From: Actinomadura craniellae
GTDB lineage: Bacteria > Actinomycetota > Actinomycetes > Streptosporangiales > Streptosporangiaceae
Assembly (NCBI RefSeq): GCF_003289645.1
Contig: NZ_QLYX01000007.1
Coordinates: forward strand, 293,299 to 357,298
DNA length: 64,000 bases
Reading direction: 5' to 3'
Part shown: positions 34,967-43,288 of the stretch, piece by piece
Numbering within the stretch: position 1 is the first letter of the stretch
How the letters are laid out: every line of letters starts with the position of its first letter
Notes under the pieces: model-generated
The model's input: only the letters and a program-made list of their open reading frames with translations
Database searches by the model: none
Told to the model about the DNA's origin: nothing
Made by a program: the position numbers and the translations under genes

Positions 34967-37287
34967 CCTCCAGCCCCCAGGCAAACGACGCCCGACCCCA
35001 TGACGGCCTTCGCAGATCGGATCACACCGCCGCGGACAGCCACGACCTCATCCAGGTCCGTGGCGCCAGGGAGAACAACCTGGCCGGTGTCTCCGTGGAC
35101 ATCCCCAAGCGGCGGCTCAGCGTCTTCACCGGGGTTTCCGGCTCCGGCAAGTCCTCACTCGTCTTCGACACGATCGCCGCCGAATCGCGGCGGATGATCA
35201 ACGAGACTTACACGGCGTTCCTGCAGAGTTTCATGCCGAGCATGGGCCGCCCGGACGTCGACTCGCTGCGCAACCTGAGTGCCGCGATCATCGTCGACCA
35301 GGAGCGGATGGGCGCCAACTCCCGTTCCACCGTGGGCACCGCCACCGACGCCCACACCATGCTGCGGATCATCTTCAGCCGGATCGGCACCCCGCACATC
35401 GGTTCGGCCTCGGCCTTCAGCTTCAACACGGCCGAGGGCATGTGCCCCGAGTGCGAGGGGCTCGGCAGGGTCTCCGAGATCGACCTCGCCGAACTGGTCG
35501 ACACCGAACTGTCGCTGAACGAGGGCGCGATCAAGGCCCCCGGGTTCGCGGTGGGCACCTGGTACTGGCAGATCATGGCGAGCTCCGGTTTCTTCGACCC
35601 CGACGCCAAGCTGAAGGACTACACCGCCCGGCAGTGGGAGGACTTCCTCTACAAGGACAGCGTCAAGGTGAAGGTCGGCACCAGCAACTTCACCTACGAG
35701 GGGCTCGTCACCAAGGTCCGGCGGCAGTACCTGGGCAAGGACCGCGAGTCGATGCAGTCGCCGGCGCGCGCGTTCGCCGACCGGGCGCTCAAGCTCACCG
35801 GCTGCCCGGCCTGCGGCGGCACCCGGCTGAACGAGGCCGCCCGGTCCGCGAAGGTCGACGGCCGCACCATCACGGAGTGCTCGTCCCTGCAGATCAGCGA
35901 TCTGGCCGGGTTCGTCCGCGACCTTCGGGCCCCCGCGGTCGGCCCGATCCTGGAGACCCTCCGCGACACGCTGGACTCGCTGGTGGAGATCGGCCTGGGC
36001 TACCTCAGCCTCGACCGGGAGTCCGGCACCCTGTCCGGCGGCGAGTCGCAGCGGGTGAAGATGGTCCGGCATCTGGGGTCGAGCCTGACCGACGTCACCT
36101 ACGTCTTCGACGAGCCCACCGCCGGCCTGCACCCGCATGACATCCAGCGGATGAACGACCTGCTGCTGCGGTTGCGCGACAAGGGCAACACGGTGCTCGT
36201 CGTGGAGCACAAACCGGAGACGATCGCGATCGCCGACCACGTGGTGGACCTCGGCCCCGGCGCCGGCGCGGCCGGCGGGCAGCTCTGCTTCGCCGGCGAC
36301 CTGGACGGGCTGCGCGCCTCCGGCACCCTGACCGGCCGCTACTTCGACCACCGCGTGGAGCTGCGCGAGAAGGCACGCCAGCCCCGCGGGCAGCTGACGG
36401 TCAAGGGCGCCTCCCTGCACAACCTGCGGGACGTGGACGTCGACATCCCCCTCGGCGTGCTCACCGTCGTCACCGGCGTCGCCGGGTCCGGTAAGAGCTC
36501 CCTGATCCACGGGTACGTCGCCGGGCAGGACGGCGTGGTCGTCGCCGACCAGTCGCCGATCCGCGGTTCCCGCCGCAGCAACCCGGCCACCTACACCGGG
36601 GTGCTCGACCCGATCCGGTCGGCGTTCGCCAAGGCCAACGGCGTCAAGCCCGGCCTGTTCAGCGCCAACTCCACCGGCGCCTGCCCCGCCTGCAAGGGCA
36701 TCGGCCTGATCTACACCGACCTGGCCATGATGGCCGAGGTGGCGTCGGTGTGCGAGGAGTGCGAGGGCAGGAGGTTCACCCCGGAGGTGCTGTCCTACGA
36801 GCTGCGCGGCAAGAACATCAGCGAGGTGCTCGGCATGTCGGTGGCCGAGGCGCACGAGTTCTTCACCACCGGCCAGGCCCGGGCGATCCTCGATCGCCTG
36901 GTGGCGGTGGGGCTGGGCTACCTCGCGCTCGGCCAGCCGCTCACCACCTTGTCGGGCGGCGAGCGGCAGCGGCTCAAGCTCGCCATCCACATGGCCAAGA
37001 ACGGCACGACCTACGTCCTGGACGAGCCGACCACCGGCCTGCACCTGGCCGACGTGGACCAGCTGCTGGCGCTGCTCGACCGCCTGGTCGACGACGGCAA
37101 CACGGTCATCGTCATCGAGCACCACCAGGCCGTGATGGCCCACGCCGACTGGATTATCGACCTCGGCCCGGGGGCCGGCCACGACGGCGGCCAGGTCGTC
37201 TTCACCGGCACCCCCACCGACCTCGTCGACACCGGCACGTCCCTCACCGCCGAGCACCTGCGCCGGTACGTCGGCCGCGCCGGATGA
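34963..37287 (+). CDS. UvrA-like ABC ATPase (drug-resistance class)
   Basis: 774-residue excinuclease-type ATPase with two ABC modules: Walker [11 protein letters not shown] (about 57-66) and [10 protein letters not shown] (about 505-514), signatures [10 protein letters not shown] and [10 protein letters not shown], Walker [10 protein letters not shown] and DEPTTGLHL. Zinc-binding cysteine pairs are in [24 protein letters not shown] and CEECEGRR. It is about 170 residues shorter than housekeeping UvrA (usually 940-950) and lacks most of the UvrB-binding insertion, like the class that gives self-resistance to DNA-intercalating drugs (DrrC type). It is expected to remove drugs from DNA. The start is GTG 34963. 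A 44-bp palindrome overlaps its stop. Confidence 0.9.
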   Translation: MTSSPQANDARPHDGLRRSDHTAADSHDLIQVRGARENNLAGVSVDIPKRRLSVFTGVSGSGKSSLVFDTIAAESRRMINETYTAFLQSFMPSMGRPDVDSLRNLSAAIIVDQERMGANSRSTVGTATDAHTMLRIIFSRIGTPHIGSASAFSFNTAEGMCPECEGLGRVSEIDLAELVDTELSLNEGAIKAPGFAVGTWYWQIMASSGFFDPDAKLKDYTARQWEDFLYKDSVKVKVGTSNFTYEGLVTKVRRQYLGKDRESMQSPARAFADRALKLTGCPACGGTRLNEAARSAKVDGRTITECSSLQISDLAGFVRDLRAPAVGPILETLRDTLDSLVEIGLGYLSLDRESGTLSGGESQRVKMVRHLGSSLTDVTYVFDEPTAGLHPHDIQRMNDLLLRLRDKGNTVLVVEHKPETIAIADHVVDLGPGAGAAGGQLCFAGDLDGLRASGTLTGRYFDHRVELREKARQPRGQLTVKGASLHNLRDVDVDIPLGVLTVVTGVAGSGKSSLIHGYVAGQDGVVVADQSPIRGSRRSNPATYTGVLDPIRSAFAKANGVKPGLFSANSTGACPACKGIGLIYTDLAMMAEVASVCEECEGRRFTPEVLSYELRGKNISEVLGMSVAEAHEFFTTGQARAILDRLVAVGLGYLALGQPLTTLSGGERQRLKLAIHMAKNGTTYVLDEPTTGLHLADVDQLLALLDRLVDDGNTVIVIEHHQAVMAHADWIIDLGPGAGHDGGQVVFTGTPTDLVDTGTSLTAEHLRRYVGRAG

Positions 37288-37330
37288 GAGGGGTTCGGGT
37301 GCCGCCCGCGGGCGGCACCCGAACCCCTCT
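37287..37330 (+). terminator. 44-bp perfect palindrome terminator
   Basis: Arms of 22 bp without a spacer, beginning AGAGGGGTTCGGGTGCCG (37287-37304) and mirrored to 37330, centre CCCG|CGGG. It starts inside the TGA stop of the UvrA-like gene and ends 11 bases before the S4-domain gene. A stem this long without a loop will fold as a hairpin with a few unpaired bases at the tip. Confidence 0.75.
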
Positions 37331-37341
37331 ACAGTGGGGGG

Positions 37342-37725
37342 ATGGCCGGTGATCAGGCGAGCGCGCGGGTGGACAGCTGGATCTGGTCGGTGCGGCTGGT
37401 CAAGACCCGTTCCCTGGCCGCCGCCGTCTGCAAGGCCGGGCACGTCCGGGTGAACGGGGTGCGGGCCAAGCCCGCCCAGCCGGTCCGCGTGGGTGACCAG
37501 GTGCGGCTCCGCCATGACGGGCGCGAGCGCATCGTGGTGGTGTCCCGGATCATCACCAAGCGCGTCGGCGCACCGGTGGCCGCCGAGTGCTATGTCGACA
37601 ACAGCCCGCCTCCCCCGCCGCGCGAGGAGTCCGTGCAGGTCGCCGTCCGCGACCGCGGTGCGGGCCGGCCCAGCAAGCGCGAGCGCCGGAGCATCGAGAA
37701 GCTGTTCGGCCGCTCCACCCGCTGA
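37342..37725 (+). CDS. S4-domain RNA-binding protein (Hsp15/HslR-like)
   Basis: 127-residue protein with an N-terminal S4 domain: RVDSWIWSVRLVKTRSLAAA (about 9-28) and KAGHVRVNGVRAKPAQPVRV (about 31-50). The C-terminus is basic (GRPSKRERRSIEKLF). E. coli Hsp15 binds stalled 50S subunits carrying peptidyl-tRNA and returns them to translation; the actinomycete homologues are presumed similar. The ribosome-binding site GTGGGGGG adjoins the ATG at 37342. Confidence 0.87.
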   Translation: MAGDQASARVDSWIWSVRLVKTRSLAAAVCKAGHVRVNGVRAKPAQPVRVGDQVRLRHDGRERIVVVSRIITKRVGAPVAAECYVDNSPPPPPREESVQVAVRDRGAGRPSKRERRSIEKLFGRSTR

Positions 37726-37733
37726 GCCCGGGT

Positions 37734-38135
37734 TCACCGGGACACGGGGTCCTTGATCTCCACGACGACGTTGGTCGACTTGATCACCGCCCAGGCGACC
37801 ACCCCGACCTCCAGGCCCAGCTCGTCGGCCGCCTGCCGGCTCATCAGCGACACCACCCGGAACGGCCCCGCGGCGATCTCGACCTGCGCCATCACCGCGT
37901 CACGCACCACCTCGGTCACGATCCCCCGGAAGCGGTTCCGCGCCGACGACACCCCGGTGCCGTCCTCGGCCTCCACCCGGTCGCGGGCGAAGGCCGCCAG
38001 GTCGGTACCGGAGATCACCCGATGCCCCTGGGTGTCCCGGTCCGCCGCCAGCCGTCCGGCGTCGACCCAGCGCCGCACCGTGTCCGGGCTCACCCCCAGC
38101 AGCTCGGCGGCCTCACTGATCCGGAACGTCGCCAC
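37734..38135 (-). CDS. Helix-turn-helix/TOBE-domain molybdenum-pterin-binding protein
   Basis: About 133 residues. The N-terminus is an excisionase/MerR-like helix-turn-helix (FRISEAAELLGVSPDTVRRW, then VDAGRLAADRD). The C-terminal half is a single TOBE/Mop domain (RNRFRGIVTEVVRDAVMAQV and VVAWAVIKSTNVVVE), which binds molybdate or molybdopterin. Such proteins regulate or buffer molybdate. GTG 38135 is chosen so that the protein begins (M)ATFRISEAAELL; the ATG at 38150 is an alternative. No molybdate transporter genes are adjacent. Confidence 0.83.
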   Translation of the reverse strand: MATFRISEAAELLGVSPDTVRRWVDAGRLAADRDTQGHRVISGTDLAAFARDRVEAEDGTGVSSARNRFRGIVTEVVRDAVMAQVEIAAGPFRVVSLMSRQAADELGLEVGVVAWAVIKSTNVVVEIKDPVSR

Positions 38136-38231
38136 ACCATCACATCCCATCCTGGTAAAAACCGGCGAAGATGCCGCACTGTAATCTCACTTGCCGGCTT
38201 TCATGCCCGAAGAACGCCGGATTTGCCGCCC

Positions 38232-39200
38232 TCACCCGTCGTGCTGGGCCCGGAGCAGGACCTCCCCCGCGTCCGTCCGGTAGTAGAGCACCGACCGCCC
38301 CGTGCGCCGGCGCTGGACCAGGCGGGCGTCGAGCAGGACCCGCAGGTGCCGGCCCACCGAGCCCAGACCCTGCCCGGTGAGGGCCACCAGCTGGGTCGTG
38401 CTCTTGGGTGCGTCGAGGAGGACGAGGACGCCCGCCCGCGCGGGTCCCAGCAGCCGGCCCAGCGCCTCGGGCACCGGGGCCCGGCCGGCCTCGGCCAGCA
38501 CGCCCGAGCACGGATACACCACGGCGTACCGGTGCCGGGCCTCCCAGGAGACCCAGCCCCGGCGCGGGGTGACCGGCACGAACAGCAACCGCGCGCCGGA
38601 GGTCTCGCGGGGCGGGTAGTCGCGGGTGTTGATCTGCAACCGTCCCTCACCGAGCCAGCGCATCCCCGGCCGCATGTCGCCCAGTGCCGCGGCCCAGCCG
38701 CCCTGGCCCAGCCGCCGGGTCCGCGCGACGACGTCGGCCTCGATGATCTGCCGGCGCCGCGGCCAGGAAGGCAGTACCGTCCGCGCCCACACCCACTCCA
38801 GCAGGTCGGCGGCGCGGCCGGGCAGGTCCGGCCGGTGCAGCTCGGCGGGGAGCGGCCCGCCCGCCGACACGGCCAGGTCCGCGCGGGCGGCCGCGGCCGG
38901 CGTCCGGCGGATCCGCGCCACCTCGGTCGCGAACCGCTGCTCCTCCCCCGTCGGGGTGGGGGTGAGGAAGTCGGCGTTCCAGCTTCCGCCCAGCCCGATC
39001 CGGACGAGCAGCGCGGTGACCGGGTCGTCCCCGCACCGCCTGCGGTAGGCGGGCAGGTGGGCGTCGAGCCAGGCGCGTTCGCCCGGGTGGGCGGCGGTCC
39101 CGGCGTCCAGGGTCTGCAGGGCGGCGATGGTCTCGGCCAGCGGGGAGACGACGAACCGGCTTCCCGCGAGCGTGTCCGCGCTGACCTGCCACCACCCCAT
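38232..39200 (-). CDS. DUF5937/ArsR-type winged-helix regulator
   Basis: 322-residue regulator. The N-terminal two thirds are the DUF5937 domain (RFVVSPLAETIAALQTLDAG at about 15-34). The C-terminus is an ArsR-type winged helix: LDAPKSTTQLVALTGQGLGS then VGRHLRVLLDARLVQRRRTG and SVLYYRT. It is divergent from the MFS exporter at 39262, with a 20-bp inverted repeat between them, so it probably represses that gene. The ATG at 39200 is preceded by GAGGGGGCG. Confidence 0.87.
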   Translation of the reverse strand: MGWWQVSADTLAGSRFVVSPLAETIAALQTLDAGTAAHPGERAWLDAHLPAYRRRCGDDPVTALLVRIGLGGSWNADFLTPTPTGEEQRFATEVARIRRTPAAAARADLAVSAGGPLPAELHRPDLPGRAADLLEWVWARTVLPSWPRRRQIIEADVVARTRRLGQGGWAAALGDMRPGMRWLGEGRLQINTRDYPPRETSGARLLFVPVTPRRGWVSWEARHRYAVVYPCSGVLAEAGRAPVPEALGRLLGPARAGVLVLLDAPKSTTQLVALTGQGLGSVGRHLRVLLDARLVQRRRTGRSVLYYRTDAGEVLLRAQHDG

Positions 39201-39201
39201 G

Positions 39202-39221
39202 GTTTCGCCCCCTCGCGAAAC
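39202..39221. promoter_or_regulatory. Inverted-repeat operator between regulator and MFS exporter
   Basis: GTTTCGC-CCCCTC-GCGAAAC, perfect 7-bp arms with 6-base spacer, two bases upstream of the regulator start codon and 40 bases before the MFS start. It overlaps the regulator's ribosome-binding site. Confidence 0.65.
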
Positions 39222-39261
39222 ATTACCGCCGCGCGGTCGGACCTCCGGAGACTCCGGCCTC

Positions 39262-40479
39262 ATGCGCACCTATCGCGAGCTTTTCCGGACACCGGAGTTC
39301 ACCCCGCTCTTCCTGGTGTCCGCCGGGCAGGTGGCGGCCCAGACGGTGAGCGGCCTGGCGCTGGGCACGCTGGTCTACACGGCGACCGGCTCGCCGCTGC
39401 TGTCGGCCCTGGCCATGTTCGGTCCCTCCCTGGCCCAGCTGATCGGGGCGGCGACGCTGCTGTCGGCGGCCGACCGCATCCCGCCGCGCGCCGCGCTGAC
39501 CGGGCTGGCGGTGCTCTTCGGGCTCGGCACCGCCGTCCAGGCCGTTCCGGGGTTGCCCGTGTGGGCCGCCTTCGCCGTCCTCCTGGTCCAGGGGACGGTC
39601 GCTTCGCTGGGCGGCGGGGTGCGCTACGGGCTGCTCAACGAGATCCTCGCGCGGCAGGGGTACCTGCTGGGCCGTTCGGTGCTCAACATGCTGGCGGGTG
39701 CCATGCAGATCTGCGGGTTCGCGGCCGGCGGTGTGCTCTTGGTCGTCCTGTCGCCGCGGGGCGCGCTGCTCACCGGTGCCGCCCTGTACTTCGCCACCGC
39801 GGCCGTCGCCCGATGCGGGCTCGCGCGGCGGCCGCCGCGCGCCACCGGGCGACCCTCGGCCACCGAGACCTGGCGAGACAACGCCCGGCTGTGGTCCTCC
39901 CGGTCCCGCCGCCGGGTCTATCTCGCCCTGTGGGTGCCCAACGGGCTGATCGTCGGCTGTGAGTCCCTCTACATCTCCTACGCGCCCCGGCACGCCGGGC
40001 TCCTCTTCGCCGGTGCAGCGTTCGGGATGCTGGCCGGTGACACGCTGACCGGACGGTTCGCCCCCCGGCGGTGGCGGGACCGGCTCGGCACCCCGCTGCA
40101 CCTGCTGCTGGCTGCCCCCTACCTGATCTTCGCGCTGCGTCCGGCCCCGCCCCTGGCGTTGGTGGTGGTGGCGCTCGCCTCGGTCGGGTACGGGGCGAGT
40201 CTGCTGTACCAGGATCGGTTGATGCGCCTGACACCGGACGAGCTGAGCGGGCACGCCCTCGGGCTGCACTCCTCCGGCATGCTCGCCATGCAAGGGGTGG
40301 GGGCGGCTCTCGCGGGCGGCGTCGCCCAGCTCACCGCGCCCGGAACGGCAATGGCGGTGCTGGCGGCGGCGTCCCTCGCGGTCACCGGGGTCCTGGCGCC
40401 CGGCCTGCGCGCACTGCCGGAACCGGCCGCGGCACTCTTCAGCCCGAGAACGCCTGGAGGGCGCGGCCACCGATCATGA
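39262..40479 (+). CDS. MFS transporter
   Basis: 405-residue major facilitator protein with about 12 hydrophobic segments, beginning RTPEFTPLFLVSAGQVAAQT, VSGLALGTLVYTATGSPLLS. The A-type loop motif is weak. It is of the group paired with DUF5937 regulators. The substrate is unknown; export of a drug or metabolite is likely. The last 41 bases overlap the end of the convergent gene at 40439. Confidence 0.88.
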   Translation: MRTYRELFRTPEFTPLFLVSAGQVAAQTVSGLALGTLVYTATGSPLLSALAMFGPSLAQLIGAATLLSAADRIPPRAALTGLAVLFGLGTAVQAVPGLPVWAAFAVLLVQGTVASLGGGVRYGLLNEILARQGYLLGRSVLNMLAGAMQICGFAAGGVLLVVLSPRGALLTGAALYFATAAVARCGLARRPPRATGRPSATETWRDNARLWSSRSRRRVYLALWVPNGLIVGCESLYISYAPRHAGLLFAGAAFGMLAGDTLTGRFAPRRWRDRLGTPLHLLLAAPYLIFALRPAPPLALVVVALASVGYGASLLYQDRLMRLTPDELSGHALGLHSSGMLAMQGVGAALAGGVAQLTAPGTAMAVLAAASLAVTGVLAPGLRALPEPAAALFSPRTPGGRGHRS

Positions 40480-40879
40480 TCACGCCGAGGGCCAGCGCGA
40501 GGACGGACAGGATCGCGCCGGCCGCGGCCAGTGGCTTGCCGCGGCGGGGCCCGACGCAGCCGATGACCCCGAGGGCGATCCCGGCCAGCCCGAACGGGAA
40601 AGGGGTGTAGGCCCGTACGAGGTCCAGGTTGATCGGAAGCAGCGGCAGCGCGCACCCGACCAGACCCAAAACCACTGCGGCCACGGCCAGCCCGAACCCT
40701 TTGGGGTGGTCCAGCGGAGGTGCTCCGCCAGGCCGCCCGGGGCTGTGGGGGTTGCCCCAGGGCTGGTGCGGCTGCGAGTACGGCGGGGCCGACGCGGGGT
40801 ACGCGGCCTCCGGGCCGGGGACCGCCGCGCCGGGCCGAGAGCCCGGCGCGTTCGCGTCCGGCGGCGGACCGTAGGTCAT
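40439..40879 (-). CDS. DUF4190-type membrane protein
   Basis: 146 residues. A proline/glycine-rich cytoplasmic N-terminus (TYGPPPDANAPGSRPGA and on to residue 60) precedes two membrane segments (GLAVAAVVLGLVGCALPLLP and a pair near GLAGIALGVIGCVGP and LAAAGAILSVLALALGVIMI). This is the DUF4190 layout. Function unknown. ATG 40879 has GGAAGG seven bases upstream. Confidence 0.75.
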   Translation of the reverse strand: MTYGPPPDANAPGSRPGAAVPGPEAAYPASAPPYSQPHQPWGNPHSPGRPGGAPPLDHPKGFGLAVAAVVLGLVGCALPLLPINLDLVRAYTPFPFGLAGIALGVIGCVGPRRGKPLAAAGAILSVLALALGVIMIGGRALQAFSG

Positions 40880-41064
40880 GGGGACCTTCCTCACTGACGG
40901 GAACACTTCGTCTCTCGCGCACATGCCTACCAGCAAACCGTTCTCGTCCGCATACCCGGCGGGTCGGGCCGCGAGGAGGATGGGTGCAGAAATCGGCGGC
41001 AGGGCGTTGAGGTGCCGTCACCTGCCGACCTCCTGATGACCTGCACGCGGCACCGAAGCGGTTG

Positions 41065-41084
41065 ACCTCAACCCTGGTCGAGGT
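41065..41084 (+). promoter_or_regulatory. MerR-type operator in the LLM oxidoreductase promoter
   Basis: ACCTCaACCcTgGTcGAGGT, a 20-bp interrupted palindrome placed directly after TTGACC (41062-41067). An operator filling the promoter spacer is the MerR-family design, with arms similar to SoxR-type CCTCAA boxes. No MerR gene is adjacent. The transcript would start near or at the ATG 41099. Confidence 0.5.
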
Positions 41085-41098
41085 TGCAGCCTGGTCGG

Positions 41099-42016
41099 AT
41101 GGCTCCTATCAAGGTCGGCACGGTCGTCCCCATGGCCCTGGACGAGCTCAATGCCCCGGGCAGCCCGTCGGTTCCCACCGCCGCGCGGTACATCGAAGAG
41201 CTGGGGTTCGAGTCTCTCTGGGTCCCCGACCTGATCATTGGGGACGGGACGCCCGCGTTGGAGGCCGCCCTCACGCTGGCGGCCGCCGCAGCGGTCACGG
41301 AAAGAATCCGCATCGGGTTCAGCGTTCTCACCCTCCCCCTTCGCCCAGCCGCCTGGGTCGCCGTACAGATCGCGACGCTGCAGCAGCTGTCGAATGATCG
41401 GGTACTGCTGGGGGTCGGCTCAGGAGGGTTTCCCGACTCGCCGTTCTGGCAGGCCGTGGGCGCGTCCAGCAGCGAACGGGGTGCCAGGACGAACGCCACG
41501 CTCCGGGCGCTGCCCCAGCTACTGGCTGGAGAGCCGACCGAACTGGCCCCGCGGACATCACCGGTGACCCTGGCCCCCGCAGCGCCGATGCCGCCGGTTC
41601 TGGTCGGGGGCAACTCGCGCACCGCGATGCTCCGTGCGGTGGAGTTCGGCGGCTGGTTCCCCTCCCTCATCTCCCCCGACGACCTCGCTCCGGCAGTCGC
41701 GACACTCCGGAACCTGGCGGAGGAGCGCGGCGTTCCGGCCCCAGGTGTCACCGTGGGCGGGCACCTCATCGTAGGAGCCGATGAATCAGCGCGCTCCGCC
41801 AAGGACGCTTTGGTACGCAGCCTTGTCCAGGATCACGCGATGCCGCCTGAGACGGCGGCGAAGGTCCCCATGACCGCATCGACGCCGGCAGAGCTCGCCG
41901 AGGTCTTCGCCGCTTACGAAGCCGCCGGCGCCGACCGCATCGTCACCGGTCCCGACAACGGCGACTACAGGTCCGGCCTCCAGCTGATGATGGAAGCACA
42001 TGCCATGCTGCCGTGA
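41099..42016 (+). CDS. LLM-class flavin-dependent oxidoreductase
   Basis: 305-residue luciferase-like monooxygenase. IKVGTVVPMALDELNAPGS and ARYIEELGFESLWVPDLIIG begin the barrel; LQQLSNDRVLLGVGSGGFPD is the conserved flavin/F420 cofactor region; MPPVLVGGNSRTAMLRAVEF is typical of later strands. The substrate is unknown. ATG 41099 is preferred, giving MAPIKVGTV; an upstream TTG is in frame at 41084. Its promoter carries a MerR-type operator. Confidence 0.87.
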   Translation: MAPIKVGTVVPMALDELNAPGSPSVPTAARYIEELGFESLWVPDLIIGDGTPALEAALTLAAAAAVTERIRIGFSVLTLPLRPAAWVAVQIATLQQLSNDRVLLGVGSGGFPDSPFWQAVGASSSERGARTNATLRALPQLLAGEPTELAPRTSPVTLAPAAPMPPVLVGGNSRTAMLRAVEFGGWFPSLISPDDLAPAVATLRNLAEERGVPAPGVTVGGHLIVGADESARSAKDALVRSLVQDHAMPPETAAKVPMTASTPAELAEVFAAYEAAGADRIVTGPDNGDYRSGLQLMMEAHAMLP

Positions 42017-42091
42017 TCGGCCCCGCAGCGTAACGCCCGGTGCGAGTCGGGCTCCTCGCCGTGACCGGGTTCACCGACGTCGGTATCACCG

Positions 42092-42113
42092 CCGCGGCGT
42101 GGTGGGGCCGCGG
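42092..42113. terminator. Hairpin between convergent LLM and phosphotransferase genes
   Basis: CCGCGGC (42092-42098) and GCCGCGG (42107-42113), 7-bp stem with 8-base loop, adjoining the stop codon of the minus-strand gene. Confidence 0.45.
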
Positions 42114-43085
42114 TCAGCTCGTGGCCAGGCGTTCCGCGGTGGCCAGGAAGGGGCGGGCCAGGTCGGTGAGCCCCAGGTCCAGGCAGTGCAGGCCGGAGGA
42201 GACACGTTCGAGGTAGCCCCACTCCCAGACCGCGTCCTCGGGCAGGCCGCTGGAGTCCGCCAGCAGGCGGCAGTAGCGGCGGGCCAGGGCGGGCGGGTCG
42301 GTGGCGGCGAGCAGTTCGGGGCACCAGTCACGCAGGACGACGCCGAGGTCGTAGGCGGGGTCGGCCCGGAACCCGTCGGGGTCGACGAAGACGAATCCCG
42401 ACTCCGCCCCGGCCCGGGGGGCCGGCACGCGCAGGGCGTTGCCGGGGTGGGGGTCGCCGTGGACCACGACGCACCGGGCCGGGTCGGCGGCGGCGGCCCG
42501 CCGCTCGGCGAACCGCAGGGCCCGGGCGACGACCCGTTCCGGGCACGGGCGGCCGAGCCCGTGCCAGAGCCGGTGGACCAGCCGGGCGAGCTGCTCGGCC
42601 TTGTCCTCCACGCCCTCGGTGTCCTGTGCCGGCGGGGCGGCCGGGTCCGGCGGCAGCGTCCACGCCTGGGCGAGCGTCGCGCACAGCGCCGTGATCGCCT
42701 GCTCGGGGGCAGGCGCGAGGTCCTCCATCGACGGGCCGAGCGCCTCCTGGAGCATGGCGTGCCGCCCGGCGTCGTGGGCGAGGAGGCGGACGTATCCGCG
42801 GCCCCGGGCGGCGGCGAGCACCCGGATCTGGCCGGCGTTCTCCGGAGCGGGCAGGGCGATCTTGAGGATGGCGTCCCGGCCGTCGCGGGTCCGGGCGCGG
42901 GCCACGTAGGCCGCGGTCCCGCCCGGCAGTGGCGCGCCGACGACCTCGATCGACCACTGCCGGCGGAGTTCGGCGACGCGGTCCGGTAGTTCCGCCAGCC
43001 ATCGCGCGCCCTGCTCGCCGAGATGCGCGGCCCGCCGCCGGACCGCCACCGGCAGCTCGGCCGTCGGGTCGATGGCGTCGTGCAT
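42114..43085 (-). CDS. APH(6)/hydroxyurea-type antibiotic phosphotransferase
   Basis: 323-residue protein of the aminoglycoside/hydroxyurea resistance kinase family (APH_6_hur). The nucleotide lysine is in ARTRDGRDAILKIALP (about 63-78), the catalytic loop is VVVHGDPHPGNAL (about 199-211) and the metal motif FVFVDPDGFRADP (about 222-234). Streptomycin 6-kinases belong here, but many members have no tested substrate. The start at 43085 lacks a Shine-Dalgarno. It is 14 bases downstream of the DUF397 gene, so an XRE-DUF397-kinase operon is possible. Confidence 0.87.
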   Translation of the reverse strand: MHDAIDPTAELPVAVRRRAAHLGEQGARWLAELPDRVAELRRQWSIEVVGAPLPGGTAAYVARARTRDGRDAILKIALPAPENAGQIRVLAAARGRGYVRLLAHDAGRHAMLQEALGPSMEDLAPAPEQAITALCATLAQAWTLPPDPAAPPAQDTEGVEDKAEQLARLVHRLWHGLGRPCPERVVARALRFAERRAAAADPARCVVVHGDPHPGNALRVPAPRAGAESGFVFVDPDGFRADPAYDLGVVLRDWCPELLAATDPPALARRYCRLLADSSGLPEDAVWEWGYLERVSSGLHCLDLGLTDLARPFLATAERLATS

Positions 43086-43099
43086 GGGTTTTTGGGGGG

Positions 43100-43288
43100 T
43101 CAGGTTCGGCGGAGGGTGTGGATGAAGGCGGCCCATTCGGTGGGGGAGAACTCCAGGACGGTGCCGTCGTCTCCGGTCGTGGAGTCCCGGACGCCGATGG
43201 TGCCCTGGTCGCCGCGGGCGAGTTCGACGCAGGTGCCGTTGGGTTCGCTGTGGCTGGATTTGCGCCAGCCGGTGTACTGCGCGGTCAT
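43100..43288 (-). CDS. DUF397 domain protein
   Basis: 62 residues with the family pattern GWRKSSHSEPNGTCVELA, VRDS and FSPTEWAAFIHTLR. It overlaps the XRE gene by four bases, the standard pair. In studied streptomycetes the DUF397 partner (for example BldB-like or WhiJ-associated small proteins) modulates the XRE regulator. Confidence 0.9.
   Translation of the reverse strand: MTAQYTGWRKSSHSEPNGTCVELARGDQGTIGVRDSTTGDDGTVLEFSPTEWAAFIHTLRRT

Noticed and set aside
35155..37737. A minus-strand open frame of 860 codons opposite the UvrA-like gene
   Set aside because: It is the complement of a clear two-module ATPase gene. The product is rich in G, V, D and H in the pattern typical of antisense translation.
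37587..39962. A plus-strand frame of 791 codons across three minus- and plus-strand genes
   Set aside because: It crosses several genes with motif support in other frames and has no family resemblance.
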